Shown: positions 17,362-29,318, counted from the first letter of the stretch. The stretch: DNA of 64,000 bases from JABFSM01 sp052389555 (GCA_052389555.1 JBQTHV010000109.1:1-64000); one strand, 5' to 3'. Made by a program: numbers and translations. The notes: generated by a model not told the origin, from the sequence alone.

Positions 17362-18269
17362 GGTTTCAACGTGTTCCGCAGCACCAGCACGGTCACGTTG
17401 TCGGTGCCTCCGCCGTCGAGCGCATCCTGGAGCAAGGCTCGGGCGGCTTGCTCGGACGAGGTGAGTGAGGAGAGCCGGGCTCGCATCTGATCGTCGGAAA
17501 CGTGCCGGGTGAGCCCGTCGGTGCAGAGCAGGACCACGTCCCCATGCCGCAGGTCGCTGCGGGAGACCTCCGGCTTCCACACCGCTCCTCCGAGCGAGCT
17601 CGAGAGCACGTTGGAATACGGCGAGCGGGAAGCCTGCTCCGGGCTCAAGACTCCCGAATCGAGCAGCTCCTGGGCTAATGTCTGGTCTCGAGTGAGCTGG
17701 ACCAGCGCACCGTTCCGGAGCCGGTAACAGCGGCTGTCGCCAACCTGGAGCAGGTACAGGTCCGGCCAGACCGCCAGGACCAGGGTGATCGTGGTGGCCA
17801 TGCCCTTGAGGTCTCCGCTCTCCCTCGCACGGGCCGCAATGAGTTCATGGGTTTCCTGGGCGGCCTGACGGAGCGCCGTGAGGAACTCGTCTCCGGGGCC
17901 GCCGGGAACGGCGGAGAAGAAGCACTCCATGGTATGAGTGACATAACCCGCAATTGCTTCGATCGCCGAGCGGCTCGCCGCCTCTCCGCCCGCGTGCCCG
18001 CCCACTCCGTCGCACACCAGCGCGAGCGAGGCCAGCCGCTGGCTTGGCATTTCCAGCAATTCCGGATTGGGCAGACTGGTCACATGCACCCGCATGGTCT
18101 TATGCAGCGTGGTGACGAGAAAGTGGTCCTGATTGTCGGCGCGAATCTTCCCGCGGTGAGTGATGCCGAAGAAATCGAGCTCCTCATCGCGAGGCTTGGG
18201 CTGCATCACGCTCGGTCCGGGTCCGGAACCCGCATCAATTGCTGGCACGGTGCTCACAACGCCGAACAT
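17346..18269 (-). CDS. PP2C-family serine/threonine phosphatase
   Basis: About 307 residues from the ATG at 18269 (an open frame reaches 18440; ATG 18206, MQPKPRDEE, is another good start). PP2C metal motifs are intact: ITHRGKIRADNQDHFLV, LALVCDGVGGHAGGEAA, VVLLCTDGLTRHVSDD and GGTDNVTVLVLRN. It removes phosphate from Ser/Thr, usually opposing Hanks-type kinases. No kinase gene is adjacent. It is divergent from dnaK. Its C-terminal KPASSE is encoded by the heptamer array. Confidence 0.9.
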   Translation of the reverse strand: MFGVVSTVPAIDAGSGPGPSVMQPKPRDEELDFFGITHRGKIRADNQDHFLVTTLHKTMRVHVTSLPNPELLEMPSQRLASLALVCDGVGGHAGGEAASRSAIEAIAGYVTHTMECFFSAVPGGPGDEFLTALRQAAQETHELIAARARESGDLKGMATTITLVLAVWPDLYLLQVGDSRCYRLRNGALVQLTRDQTLAQELLDSGVLSPEQASRSPYSNVLSSSLGGAVWKPEVSRSDLRHGDVVLLCTDGLTRHVSDDQMRARLSSLTSSEQAARALLQDALDGGGTDNVTVLVLRNTLKPASSE

Positions 18270-18439
18270 ACCGCCGTTCGCGGCTCGCGCAATCCTGCCT
18301 CCGACCCCCTGAAAACCTGCCAAAAGGGCAGAAAACCGGGGTATGTTGGTTGCTCCCTGCATGCCAATCCCTTGGCGGGCTCCCGGAGCCACCGACCGGT
18401 CCCCCCGGGCAGAACGAACCCTTAGACCGAGGCAGTCCA

Positions 18440-20355
<1,916 letters not shown>

Positions 20356-20356
<1 letters not shown>

Positions 20357-20388
20357 GAGGTAGTAAGTAGAACCTCCTGATAGATGCG
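20356..20388. repeat. Short AGGTAGT-type array with inverted half
   Basis: AGGAGGTAGTAAGTAG followed by ACCTCCTGATAG just after the dnaK stop; a small version of the arrays at 36484 and 55714. Confidence 0.6.
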
Positions 20389-20415
20389 ACCCACACTGAC
20401 ACCGGGGCATCTACG

Positions 20416-20421
20416 TATATT
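20416..20421 (+). promoter_or_regulatory. Possible -10 element for htrA
   Basis: TATATT stands out in this GC-rich gap about 31 bp before the HtrA start. No convincing -35 at 17-bp spacing was found, so this is a weak call. Confidence 0.25.
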
Positions 20422-20451
20422 GAACTGAATCGCACCGAGGTTTGGGAACAC

Positions 20452-22027
<1,576 letters not shown>

Positions 22028-22029
<2 letters not shown>

Positions 22030-22066
22030 GACGGACAGACGGACAGACGGAAAGACGGACAGAAAG
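22028..22066. repeat. Octamer array, GACGGACA (5' arm)
   Basis: Four to five units starting at the htrA stop. The reverse-complement array at 22110-22169 makes the other arm; a classical terminator sits between them. Confidence 0.9.
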
Positions 22067-22068
22067 CA

Positions 22069-22110
22069 CCGAAGGCCGCGCGAGTCTTCCTGGGCGGCCT
22101 TCGGCTTTTT
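22069..22110 (+). terminator. Rho-independent terminator of htrA
   Basis: An 11-bp perfect stem (CCGAAGGCCGC / GCGGCCTTCGG) with a 14-nt loop is followed by CTTTTT. It lies in the loop of the flanking octamer inverted arrays. Confidence 0.9.
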
Positions 22111-22169
22111 CTGACCGTCTGTCCGTCTGACCGTCTGTCCGTCTGTCCGTCTGTCCGTCTGTCCGTCTC
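22110..22169. repeat. Octamer array, GTCTGTCC (3' arm)
   Basis: About seven units complementary to the 22028-22066 array. It ends just before the stop of the convergent lipoprotein gene. Confidence 0.9.
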
Positions 22170-22173
22170 CCAT

Positions 22174-22521
22174 CTACCGGGTCAGGACGATCTTGTTCGC
22201 CGTCGCAATCGAGTCCCACTCCTTCCAGCCCCAGCCCACCAACGTACCATTGACCACGACGACCGGCGAGAGCTTGCTGTCGGGAATGCTGTCTTGCGGG
22301 TCGGCCCCCGGCTTGGCGAAATACATCGCCTCGATGTACTGGCCGTTGATCAGGAACGGATCGATGCGGCGGGGATTGTCCATTCCCATGACGGTTATCA
22401 TCGAATCGCGGGTTATGCCCTTGGTAAGGTCGTTGAGCCGCGGGTCGGGTCGCGCGCAGGCGCCGAGCGCGAGCCCAATGGTGAGCAACGGTACTGCTCG
22501 CCGCCACTGCAAGATTCGCAT
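22174..22521 (-). CDS. Small lipoprotein, BamE/SmpA-like
   Basis: 115 residues. A signal peptide ends in LGACARPD (lipobox GAC). The segment NDLTKGITRDSMITVMGMDN resembles the BamE/SmpA pattern 'l..GmtrdeVl.llG.P', where this fold presents a helix pair, and a beta strand region with WGWKEWDS follows. It may be an outer-membrane lipoprotein, but the family assignment is weak. Convergent with htrA and separated from it by the octamer arrays. Confidence 0.55.
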   Translation of the reverse strand: MRILQWRRAVPLLTIGLALGACARPDPRLNDLTKGITRDSMITVMGMDNPRRIDPFLINGQYIEAMYFAKPGADPQDSIPDSKLSPVVVVNGTLVGWGWKEWDSIATANKIVLTR

Positions 22522-22546
22522 AATGCTCCCTCTTCCAGAAAAGAAT

Positions 22547-22582
22547 CATCCACGGATTACGCGGATTACGCGGATTCTCACG
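22547..22582. repeat. Nonamer array, GGATTACGC (5' arm)
   Basis: Three 9-bp units; complementary to 22665-22695 across about 80 bp. Confidence 0.85.
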
Positions 22583-22664
22583 GAGACCGGCAGCCCTGAA
22601 TCGTTATCATCGGGACAATCTGTGGGTCTTCCCTTCAGTACACTGACTCGCAGCGCCTGTTTTT

Positions 22665-22695
22665 GAATCCGTGTAATCCGCGTAATCCGTGGATC
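22665..22695. repeat. Nonamer array, AATCCGCGT (3' arm)
   Basis: Three 9-bp units, the reverse complement of the 22547 array. A related pair is at 55284/55349. Confidence 0.85.
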
Positions 22696-22775
22696 AAATG
22701 ACCGGACTCGGCACGGCCGCAAATCTACACCAGCGGGCTCGGCAGCCCAAGCGTGCATAGATTTCAAGGGGCCTC

Positions 22776-22857
22776 GCGAACGTGGCGGAACCGGCAGACG
22801 CGCAGGACTTAGGCTCCTGTCCCGCAAGGGGTCCGGGTTCGACTCCCGGCGTTCGCA
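22776..22857 (+). tRNA. tRNA-Leu (anticodon UAG)
   Basis: The acceptor stem is GCGAACG paired with CGTTCGC, the D arm is TGGCGGAACCGGCAGACGCG, the anticodon stem-loop CAGGACTTAGGCTCCTG has UAG, a long variable arm TCCCGCAAGGGG marks a class II tRNA, and the T arm is CCGGGTTCGACTCCCGG. CCA is not encoded. Reads CUA/CUG-type Leu codons, not the TTA codon enriched in this window. Confidence 0.95.
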
Positions 22858-22862
22858 CTCGA

Positions 22863-22899
22863 GGGCTATTGGCTATCGGTTATTGGCTATTGGTTGTTG
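22863..22899. repeat. Heptamer array, CTATTGG (5' arm)
   Basis: Five units directly after the tRNA. Pairs with 22945-22980. The variant units (CTATCGG, TTATTGG) do not sit at matching positions in the two arms, so the arms have diverged independently. Confidence 0.9.
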
Positions 22900-22944
22900 A
22901 GTGGGCGACATGCGGTTGGTAAACCGAGCGTCGTCCGTCACGGA

Positions 22945-22980
22945 GTTACCAATAGCCAATAGCCAATAACCAATAGCCCT
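22945..22980. repeat. Heptamer array, CCAATAG (3' arm)
   Basis: Five units complementary to 22863-22899, ending about 20 bp before the tig start. Confidence 0.9.
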
Positions 22981-23000
22981 CCCAGCTATATTCCCCACCG

Positions 23001-24257
23001 ATGACCTCCCCCATCACCGTCACCAAAACCGCCGAGGACGCTGCCTCGAAGGCACTCCGCATCACCGTGCCGGTGGAGCGGGTGCGCGAGGCCGAAGACA
23101 AGGCCGTGCGAACCTACGCGCGGCGGGCCCGGCTCCCGGGGTTCCGGCCGGGTAAGGCCCCTGAGGCGGTGGTGCGGCGCCGGTTCAGCAACGAGATCCG
23201 CCAGTGGGTCATCGAGGAAGTGATCCGCGAAGGGTGGGAGGAAGCCAAGACCAGCGAATCGCTCGAGCCGATCACGGATCCATCGGTTCGCAATCTCAAG
23301 TTCGAAGAGGGGAAACCGGTCGAGTTCGAGCTCCTGGTCGAGGTACGCCCCGAGCTCGCCCTCACCCGGGTGGGCGGATTCACGCTCACCCGCAAGGTTC
23401 CGCCCGTCACCGACGCGATGCTGCGCGAGCAGCTGGAACGACTCCGGGAACAGCGCGCGGCCTGGCTCCCGGTCGAGAGCGGGAAGCCCGCGCCGGGACA
23501 GATGGTGCGGATCGAGGTCGCCCCGATCGAAGCGGGCGAGGTAAAACCGTCACAACCGTACTCGCTGATCCTGGGTGAAGGCCAGGCGATCCCGGCGCTC
23601 GAAGAGCGAATCATGACGCTCGAGCCGGGCCAGACGGTGGACACCGAAGTCCGTTACCCGGACGACCACCCCGATCCCGAGAAGCGCGGCACGCCGCGGA
23701 CCGTGCGGCTCACCCTGCATGAGATCAAGCGGCAGGAGCTGCCGCCGCTGGACGATGGGTTCGCCCGCGAGGTCGGCGATTTCGAGACCCGGGACGCGCT
23801 GGAAGCCGCGGTGCACCGCGATCTCGAGGCGGCGGCGCAGCGCGAAGCGGACGCCCAGGTGCGCGAGCAATTGATCGAGCAGATTGTCGAGGCCAACCGG
23901 GTCGAGGCTCCTCCGTCGATGGTCGACCGGATGCTGCACGGCTTGATGCACGCGTATCAGGTTCCGCCTGAGCGGGCCGAAGCGTTCTACCAGGAATTCA
24001 AGCCCATCGCGGCGCGCCAGGTGCGGCGCGAGCTGGTGCTTTCGACGCTCGCCGAGCGCGAGCAGCTCCAGGCCAGCACCGCAGAGGTCGATGCCCGGAT
24101 CGCGCGGATCGCCGAGCAGCGCGGCAGCGATCCCGCGAAAGTGTATGCCTCGCTGGAGCAGGCCAAGCGGCTCGCCGAGCTGGAACGGTCCCTCACCGAG
24201 GAGAAAGTCTTCGCCTGGCTCCTCCCTCAGTCCACCGTCACTGAACCGACAGCGTGA
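23001..24257 (+). CDS. tig: Trigger factor (ribosome-associated chaperone and prolyl isomerase)
   Basis: 418 residues. The N-terminal ribosome-binding domain contains ARRARLPGFRPGKAPEAVVR, the conserved GFRxGKxP signature. A FKBP-like isomerase domain (about 155-240) and the C-terminal helical chaperone arms follow. First gene of a tight block tig-clpP-clpX-engB; its TGA overlaps the GTG of clpP. This order is common in bacteria. Confidence 0.96.
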   Translation: MTSPITVTKTAEDAASKALRITVPVERVREAEDKAVRTYARRARLPGFRPGKAPEAVVRRRFSNEIRQWVIEEVIREGWEEAKTSESLEPITDPSVRNLKFEEGKPVEFELLVEVRPELALTRVGGFTLTRKVPPVTDAMLREQLERLREQRAAWLPVESGKPAPGQMVRIEVAPIEAGEVKPSQPYSLILGEGQAIPALEERIMTLEPGQTVDTEVRYPDDHPDPEKRGTPRTVRLTLHEIKRQELPPLDDGFAREVGDFETRDALEAAVHRDLEAAAQREADAQVREQLIEQIVEANRVEAPPSMVDRMLHGLMHAYQVPPERAEAFYQEFKPIAARQVRRELVLSTLAEREQLQASTAEVDARIARIAEQRGSDPAKVYASLEQAKRLAELERSLTEEKVFAWLLPQSTVTEPTA

Positions 24258-24877
24258 CCATGCTCTATCCCCCCTACATCATCGAGCGATCGAGCCGCGG
24301 CGAACGGACCTACGACATCTTCTCCCGGCTCCTCATGGACCGGATCGTATTCCTCGGCGCGCCGATCAACGATGAAGTCGCCAACATCATCATCGCCCAG
24401 CTTCTGTTTCTCGACGCCGACAACCCCGAGAAGGACGTGTTCATGTACATCAATTCGCCGGGGGGCATCGTGTCGAGCGGGATGGCGATCTACGACACCA
24501 TGCAGCATCTCCGCGCTCCCATCAACACGATTTGCATGGGGATGGCGGCGTCGATGGGTTCGTTCCTCCTGGCAGCCGGGCGCAAGGGGAAGCGGAGCGC
24601 GCTCCCCCATGCGCGCATCATGATGCACCAGCCGTCGGGCGGCACCCAGGGCGCCGCCGCCGACATCGAGATCCAGGCCCGGGAGATCCTCTATCTCCGC
24701 AACAAGATGAACGAGCTGTACGCCTACCACACGGGGCAGTCCATCGAGCAGATCGAGAAGGACATGGACCGGGACCGCTACATGAGCGCGGAGGAAGCGA
24801 AGGCGTACGGCATCATCGACCACGTGTTCGAGCCGCATACCGCGCCGGCCAGCTCCCCCGCGCTGGTGGCCACTTGA
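24254..24877 (+). CDS. clpP: ATP-dependent Clp protease proteolytic subunit
   Basis: 207 residues. Catalytic triad Ser100 (CMGMAASMGSFLL), His125 (ARIMMHQPSGG) and probable Asp174 (DRDRYMSAEEA). It forms the tetradecameric chamber fed by ClpX. The GTG at 24254 overlaps the tig stop; the ATG at 24260 (MLYPPYIIERSSRGERTYD) is a likely alternative start. Confidence 0.97.
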   Translation: MTMLYPPYIIERSSRGERTYDIFSRLLMDRIVFLGAPINDEVANIIIAQLLFLDADNPEKDVFMYINSPGGIVSSGMAIYDTMQHLRAPINTICMGMAASMGSFLLAAGRKGKRSALPHARIMMHQPSGGTQGAAADIEIQAREILYLRNKMNELYAYHTGQSIEQIEKDMDRDRYMSAEEAKAYGIIDHVFEPHTAPASSPALVAT

Positions 24878-24945
24878 CCCCGTCCGAGGGCCTCCCCAGC
24901 TTTCCCAGCGTCTGCTAGCCGGCGCGGCTGCGCCACTCGAGGGAC

Positions 24946-26199
24946 ATGTCGAACGATAAACACCTGCGGTGCTCGTTCTGCGGGAAGTCCAAGGACTCAG
25001 TCCGGAAGTTCATTTCCGGACCGTCCGTGTACATCTGCAACGAGTGCATTACGCTCTGCAACGAGATTCTCGCCGAGGACGAAGAGCGGGAAGTCGTCGA
25101 CAACATCACCCAGGTCCCCACCCCGGCGGAAATCAAGGAAGTCCTCGACCAGTACGTGATCGGCCAGGAGCGCGCCAAGCGAACCCTGGCCGTCGCCGTC
25201 TACAACCACTACAAGCGGATCAACTCCGCCGCCGGGCGCGACGCCGGCGGGGTGGAGCTCGACAAGTCCAACATTCTGCTGCTGGGTCCCACCGGGGTCG
25301 GCAAGACGCTGCTGGCGCAAACCCTGGCGCGGATCCTCGACGTTCCCTTTACCATCGCCGACGCCACCACGCTCACCGAAGCGGGTTATGTGGGTGAGGA
25401 CGTCGAGAACATCCTGGTGCGTCTGCTCCAGGCGGGCGAGTTCAACGTCTCGGAGTGCGAGCGGGGCATCGTCTACATCGACGAGATCGACAAGATCGCC
25501 CGGAAATCCGAGAACCCCAGCATCACCCGGGATGTTTCGGGCGAAGGGGTGCAGCAGGCGCTCCTCAAGATCCTGGAGGGCACCGTGGCCTCGGTGCCGC
25601 CCCAGGGCGGGCGCAAGCATCCCCAGCAGGAGTACATCCAGATTAACACGCGGGACATCCTGTTCATCTGCGGGGGCGCCTTCGACGGGCTCGACAAGAT
25701 CATCCACGGGCGGCTCGGGCGGCAGCAGATCGGGTTCACCGCGTCGAGCGTGCGCGACCATGTTCCCGAGATCGACAAGAAGAACCCCTTCTCCCAGGCC
25801 GAACCGGACGATCTCCTGCGCTACGGTATGATCCCGGAGCTGGTGGGACGGCTCCCGGTGGTGGTCCCGCTCGAGTCGCTCGACGAAGATTCGCTCGTGC
25901 GGATCCTGATCGAGCCCAAGAACGCCATCACCAAGCAGTACCAGAAGCTCTTCGAGCTGGAGAGCGTGGGGCTCACCTTCGATCCCGACGCGCTCCGCGC
26001 GGTGGCGCGGAAGGCGATTAAGCGATCCACCGGGGCGCGCGGCCTGCGGGCGATTCTCGAGACGGTGATGACCGACCTGATGTTCGAGCTGCCCTCCCGC
26101 GACGACGTGCGCGAAGTGGTGGTGACCCCGGAGTGCATCGCCGAAGGCCGGGCCCCGCTGGTCGTCACCGAACGGCCCCGGCAGATCAAAGAGGCGTGA
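24946..26199 (+). CDS. clpX: ATP-dependent Clp protease ATP-binding subunit ClpX
   Basis: 417 residues. The zinc-binding domain has four Cys (LRCSFCGKS then ICNECITLC). AAA+ motifs include LLGPTGVGKTLLAQTLARIL (Walker A), GIVYIDEIDKIARK (Walker B), and GRLGRQQIGF, the pore-2/ClpP-contact region with an IGF-type loop (IGF binds ClpP). Unfolds tagged substrates for ClpP. It is coupled to the downstream engB by a stop/start overlap. Confidence 0.97.
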   Translation: MSNDKHLRCSFCGKSKDSVRKFISGPSVYICNECITLCNEILAEDEEREVVDNITQVPTPAEIKEVLDQYVIGQERAKRTLAVAVYNHYKRINSAAGRDAGGVELDKSNILLLGPTGVGKTLLAQTLARILDVPFTIADATTLTEAGYVGEDVENILVRLLQAGEFNVSECERGIVYIDEIDKIARKSENPSITRDVSGEGVQQALLKILEGTVASVPPQGGRKHPQQEYIQINTRDILFICGGAFDGLDKIIHGRLGRQQIGFTASSVRDHVPEIDKKNPFSQAEPDDLLRYGMIPELVGRLPVVVPLESLDEDSLVRILIEPKNAITKQYQKLFELESVGLTFDPDALRAVARKAIKRSTGARGLRAILETVMTDLMFELPSRDDVREVVVTPECIAEGRAPLVVTERPRQIKEA

Positions 26200-26810
26200 G
26201 GGAGCTGGGGGGTGCCCTGCCGGTCGAATTCGTCGGCAGCTTCCCCGATCCGCTCCAGCCGCTCGACCCTTCCCTTCCCGAATTCGCGTTGCTCGGCCGG
26301 TCCAACGTCGGCAAGTCCACGCTGCTCAACCAACTGATCGGTCGTCGAGCGCTGGCCCGGGTGAGCAGGGCGCCCGGGAAGACCACCCTGCTCAACGTGT
26401 ATCGGCTGCCGGCGGGTTACCTGCTCGACTTGCCGGGTTATGGCTACGCCCGGCGATCCAAGCAGGAGCGAGCGCGCTTCCGGAAGCTGGTGGAAGCCAC
26501 AGTCACCCGAAGGCCCGGTCTCACCGGGATCATCTGGCTCCTGGATATCCGACATCCGCCCTCGCGCGACGACCTCACCGTGCGCAGCCTGCTTGAGCGG
26601 AGCGGGCGGCCGGTCCTGCCGGTCCTCACGAAGGCCGACAAGCTGACCCGAACTCAGCGCGCCCAGGCTGTTCGCGCCCGCGCCCAGGAGCTCGAGGTGC
26701 CGGCCGACGACCTCCTGGTCACCAGCGGTGCGACCGGGCTGGGCATCGAGGACCTCCGCGAGAGCATTCTCACCGCCGCAGCTACCGCAGGATGCTGTGA
26801 GAAGACCTGA
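26196..26810 (+). CDS. engB: Ribosome biogenesis GTPase EngB/YsxC
   Basis: 204 residues from GTG 26196, which overlaps the clpX stop. G motifs: G1 ALLGRSNVGKSTLLNQLIG, G2 region RAPGKTTLLNVYRL, G3 LLDLPGYGYARRS, G4 PVLTKADKLTR, G5 LVTSGATG. It is a small GTPase for large ribosomal subunit assembly. Length and gene position after clpX match the usual arrangement. Confidence 0.96.
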   Translation: MRELGGALPVEFVGSFPDPLQPLDPSLPEFALLGRSNVGKSTLLNQLIGRRALARVSRAPGKTTLLNVYRLPAGYLLDLPGYGYARRSKQERARFRKLVEATVTRRPGLTGIIWLLDIRHPPSRDDLTVRSLLERSGRPVLPVLTKADKLTRTQRAQAVRARAQELEVPADDLLVTSGATGLGIEDLRESILTAAATAGCCEKT

Positions 26811-26895
26811 CCCGCCCCTGGCGCAACCGGGGCCGGAACGGTACTCTCTTGCGCTAATTGCGTGATTACCCCGCACCACCGTTAGGGAGGCCCGC

Positions 26896-27402
26896 ATGTC
26901 GCCGCGTCGTGTGTTGGTCACCGCCGTCCTCTCCTTCGCCCTGGTCGCCTGCGCACCGCGGGGCGAGCAAACCGGCATGGCACCTGCCGCCGTAGATACA
27001 GCGGCCATGGTGGCTGCGGCGAATGATGTCTGGCAGCGCTGGATTGCGGCCGACACCACCGGCAATGTCGCGGCGCTGCTCGAGCTGGTTACCGATAGCG
27101 TCCGCATGGACTTCCGCGGGATGCCCCCGGTGATCGGCAAAGAGGCGTGGCGTCAGGCAGCGGAGAATGCATTCAAGGCCGCCAAGTATCCATCGATCAC
27201 GATCACACCCGACATGACCGTGCCGGTGTCCGATTCGCTGATCTATCAGAACGGGAGCTACAGCGAGACCATCGTGATGGGCAATAACACGACGATGGAC
27301 TACGGCCGCTACGCGACCGCCATTCGCAGAGGCGCCGATGGGCAGTGGCGGATAGCGTATCTCATCGGATTCTCCGACTCTACCGTTCCGGTCCGAAAGT
27401 GA
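26896..27402 (+). CDS. Lipoprotein with SnoaL/DUF4440-like (NTF2-fold) domain
   Basis: 168 residues. Signal peptide with lipobox ALVACAPRG. The remainder (AANDVWQRWIAADTTGNVAA; WRIAYLIGFSDSTVPVRK) has the helix-sheet rhythm of NTF2-like DUF4440 proteins, which often bind small ligands; no catalytic residues can be named. The next gene is a paralogue of similar length, so a tandem duplication is likely. Good Shine-Dalgarno (AGGGAGG) before the ATG. Confidence 0.7.
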   Translation: MSPRRVLVTAVLSFALVACAPRGEQTGMAPAAVDTAAMVAAANDVWQRWIAADTTGNVAALLELVTDSVRMDFRGMPPVIGKEAWRQAAENAFKAAKYPSITITPDMTVPVSDSLIYQNGSYSETIVMGNNTTMDYGRYATAIRRGADGQWRIAYLIGFSDSTVPVRK

Positions 27403-27413
27403 GGAGCACATCC

Positions 27414-27905
27414 ATGCGATGCTTGGTGATGGTTTCGCTCACGGCGGTGCTGGCGATGGGCTGTGCTCCGCGCGAGGGAGGAATGGGAGCCGGGGTGGAT
27501 ACCGCCGCAGCGAGAGCCGGGATTGATTCCACCCGGGCCCGCTACGCCGCGCTCCTGATGGCCGGCGATGCCGCCGGGGTCGCAGCCCTGTACGAAGAGG
27601 AGGCCACGCTCGATGTGTATGGAGTGCCCCGGACCAAGGGGCGCGCCAACATCCAAGCGACCATCGGCACGATGTACGGGATGGGGAAGTACACCGTCAG
27701 CGAGATCAACCCGATCAACACCAACGTCCGGACCAATGAGGACGCGAGCGAGATCGGTACCTACCACAACATGCGCGACTCCACCGGCGTGGTGACCCAC
27801 GAGTGGGGCCGCTTTGCGGTAGGATTGCACAAGGGAGCGGACGGAGTCTGGCGGCTGACCTACGTCATGGCGTTCCCCGATTCGACCAAGCCAGGCGGGC
27901 AGTAA
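27414..27905 (+). CDS. Lipoprotein with SnoaL/DUF4440-like domain (paralogue)
   Basis: 163 residues from ATG 27414, preceded by GAGGAG 9 bp upstream. Lipobox LAMGCAPRE. The domain (ARYAALLMAGDAAGVAALYE; WRLTYVMAFPDSTKPGGQ) aligns in layout with the preceding protein, including the closing WR..Y...FPDST motif. Function unknown; both probably lie on one transcript. A heptamer inverted array follows the stop. Confidence 0.72.
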   Translation: MRCLVMVSLTAVLAMGCAPREGGMGAGVDTAAARAGIDSTRARYAALLMAGDAAGVAALYEEEATLDVYGVPRTKGRANIQATIGTMYGMGKYTVSEINPINTNVRTNEDASEIGTYHNMRDSTGVVTHEWGRFAVGLHKGADGVWRLTYVMAFPDSTKPGGQ

Positions 27906-27908
27906 CTT

Positions 27909-27943
27909 CTCGGGACTCGGCACTCGGCTCTGGGGACTCGGCG
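27909..27943. repeat. Heptamer array, GGACTCG (5' arm)
   Basis: Four to five units right after the lipoprotein stop; complementary to 27957-27999 with a short 13-bp loop. Confidence 0.88.
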
Positions 27944-27956
27944 ATGATGCCGACCT

Positions 27957-27999
27957 GCCGAGTGCCGAGCGCCGAGCACCGAGTACCGAGTACCGAGCT
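27957..27999. repeat. Heptamer array, CCGAGTA (3' arm)
   Basis: Six units (CCGAGTG, CCGAGCG, CCGAGCA, CCGAGTA) ending 11 bp before the acyltransferase start. Confidence 0.9.
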
Positions 28000-28010
28000 A
28001 GATTCCGGGC

Positions 28011-28847
28011 ATGGTTCTCCGCCCACTCCGCCAACTCGCCCTCCCCGAACCCGCCCGGAACGCCAACGACAGGTGGCTCGAGGAGCTCGACGCCGCGCTG
28101 AGCGCGCCGGGTGCCGACTGGGCCCGGATCTGCCGCGACACGCTCTTCGCCTTCTGGTATCCCGGTGCTGCGGGTTATGACGAGTTGCTCGCGAACCCGC
28201 GGACGGATCCCGCTCCCAGATCGGCGCTGCTCGCCCTCGACCCTCGCAACATCACCCTGGAGCCCGAGTACTACGCCGAGGTAGACCTGGAGAAGTTCGC
28301 CCGGGTGAAGCCCCTGCTCTGGCTCTGGTACTCATTCGACCGCACCCCCGCCGGGGCCCAGAACGTGGAGCTCGGCGTCAAGCTCCGGAGGCTGCTTGCG
28401 CCGAGGATCTTCGCGCGCTGTGGCCGGAACTTCAAATGCTTCCAGCACGTCGAGTTCTCGTTCGGCTACAACCTGGAGGTGGGAGACGACTGCGTCATTC
28501 ACCGGCACGTGCTGCTCGACGACCGGGGCGGCATCGAGCTGGGCAACCGGGTGAGCGTCTCGGATTACGCCAACATCTACAGCCACACCCACAGCATCGT
28601 GGACCAGAAGGACGTGACCGACGCGAAGACGGTGCTGGAGGACGACGTCCGCATCACCTATCACGCCACCGTGTTAGCCGGGGTGCGGGTGGGGCGCAAC
28701 GGGATGGTCGGAGCGAACGCGGTCGCGACCAAGGACGTGCGCGCCTATCACGTCTATGTCGGCATTCCCGCCAAGAGCATCCGGGTCAAGCCTAACGCGC
28801 CGCCGGAGGCGTATGTGACCGAACGGGTGGCGGGCCGGGAGCGGTAG
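28011..28847 (+). CDS. Hexapeptide-repeat (LbH) acyltransferase
   Basis: 278 residues. The N-terminal about 120 residues are not recognised; the C-terminal half is a left-handed beta-helix with hexapeptide repeats (LEVGDDCVIHRHVLLDDRGG; VLAGVRVGRNGMVGANAVAT) and a possible catalytic His in YSHTHSIVDQ. It resembles maltose/galactoside O-acetyltransferases and probably transfers an acyl group to a sugar or cell-wall component. Followed closely by a VanZ-like gene. Confidence 0.8.
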   Translation: MVLRPLRQLALPEPARNANDRWLEELDAALSAPGADWARICRDTLFAFWYPGAAGYDELLANPRTDPAPRSALLALDPRNITLEPEYYAEVDLEKFARVKPLLWLWYSFDRTPAGAQNVELGVKLRRLLAPRIFARCGRNFKCFQHVEFSFGYNLEVGDDCVIHRHVLLDDRGGIELGNRVSVSDYANIYSHTHSIVDQKDVTDAKTVLEDDVRITYHATVLAGVRVGRNGMVGANAVATKDVRAYHVYVGIPAKSIRVKPNAPPEAYVTERVAGRER

Positions 28848-28878
28848 CACGGCCTCGCTGCGCCACACCCTGTTCGTC

Positions 28879-29187
28879 GTGTATGTCGGGTTGATGCTCT
28901 TGCTGCTCCTCCTTCCCGTACCGAAGCCGCCGAGCGGACTACCCGGCCACTTCGACAAGCTGGTGCATTTCGCGCTGTTTCTCGGTTTTGCGACGATCTA
29001 TCGGCTCGACCGGCAGCCCGGCATCGCGCGAGTGCTGCTGGTCTCCGCCGGGTTAGCCGGCGGGATCGAGCTGATCCAGGCCTTGCTGCCCTACCGGAGC
29101 GCGGACTGGCGGGATGCAGTCATCGGTTGGGCGGGAGCCCTCGTGGGAGCGGTGGTCGTGGGGATCGTCAAGCGGAGGGTTACCTGA
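28879..29187 (+). CDS. VanZ-like family membrane protein
   Basis: 102 residues. Three or four membrane segments with the family pattern HFDKLVHFALFLGFA (DKxxHF) and IELIQALLPYRSADWRDAVI (ExxQ...R.ad..D). Start is GTG 28879; no better upstream start exists in frame, so the first helix may be shortened. VanZ proteins are linked to glycopeptide tolerance and polysaccharide/cell-wall functions; the role here is unknown. Confidence 0.72.
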   Translation: MYVGLMLLLLLLPVPKPPSGLPGHFDKLVHFALFLGFATIYRLDRQPGIARVLLVSAGLAGGIELIQALLPYRSADWRDAVIGWAGALVGAVVVGIVKRRVT

Positions 29188-29318
29188 GCTCTGGTCTGTT
29201 GGGAGGTTGAACGGTGATGGCGCTGATTGCGGTTTTCAGCCCCTCCCCGCGTCGGTTGGATTACAGGAGCGCCGAGCGTAGCTTGCAGGTTGGTCACCGG
29301 CCTATTCAGGAAGAACGC

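Larger units (their letters stand above)
22522..22775. other. Gene-free gap with a nonamer inverted array
   Basis: No coding frame is convincing. It holds nonamer arms at 22547-22582 (CACGGATTACGCGGATT) and 22665-22695 (AATCCGTGTAATCCGCG), and the tRNA follows. The upstream signals of the lipoprotein gene must also lie here. Confidence 0.7.

Noticed and set aside
18270..18439. CIRCE/HrcA operator upstream of dnaK
   Set aside because: No TTAGCACTC-N9-GAGTGCTAA inverted repeat was seen in the 170-bp interval.
22772..22857. tRNA-Leu(UAG) as the decoder of enriched TTA codons
   Set aside because: TTA is read by tRNA-Leu(UAA); this tRNA has anticodon UAG.
22863..22980. Inverted arrays taken as REP/ERIC elements or IS ends
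   Set aside because: Each arm is a tandem of short units rather than one palindrome, the unit differs by locus and there is no transposase or target duplication.
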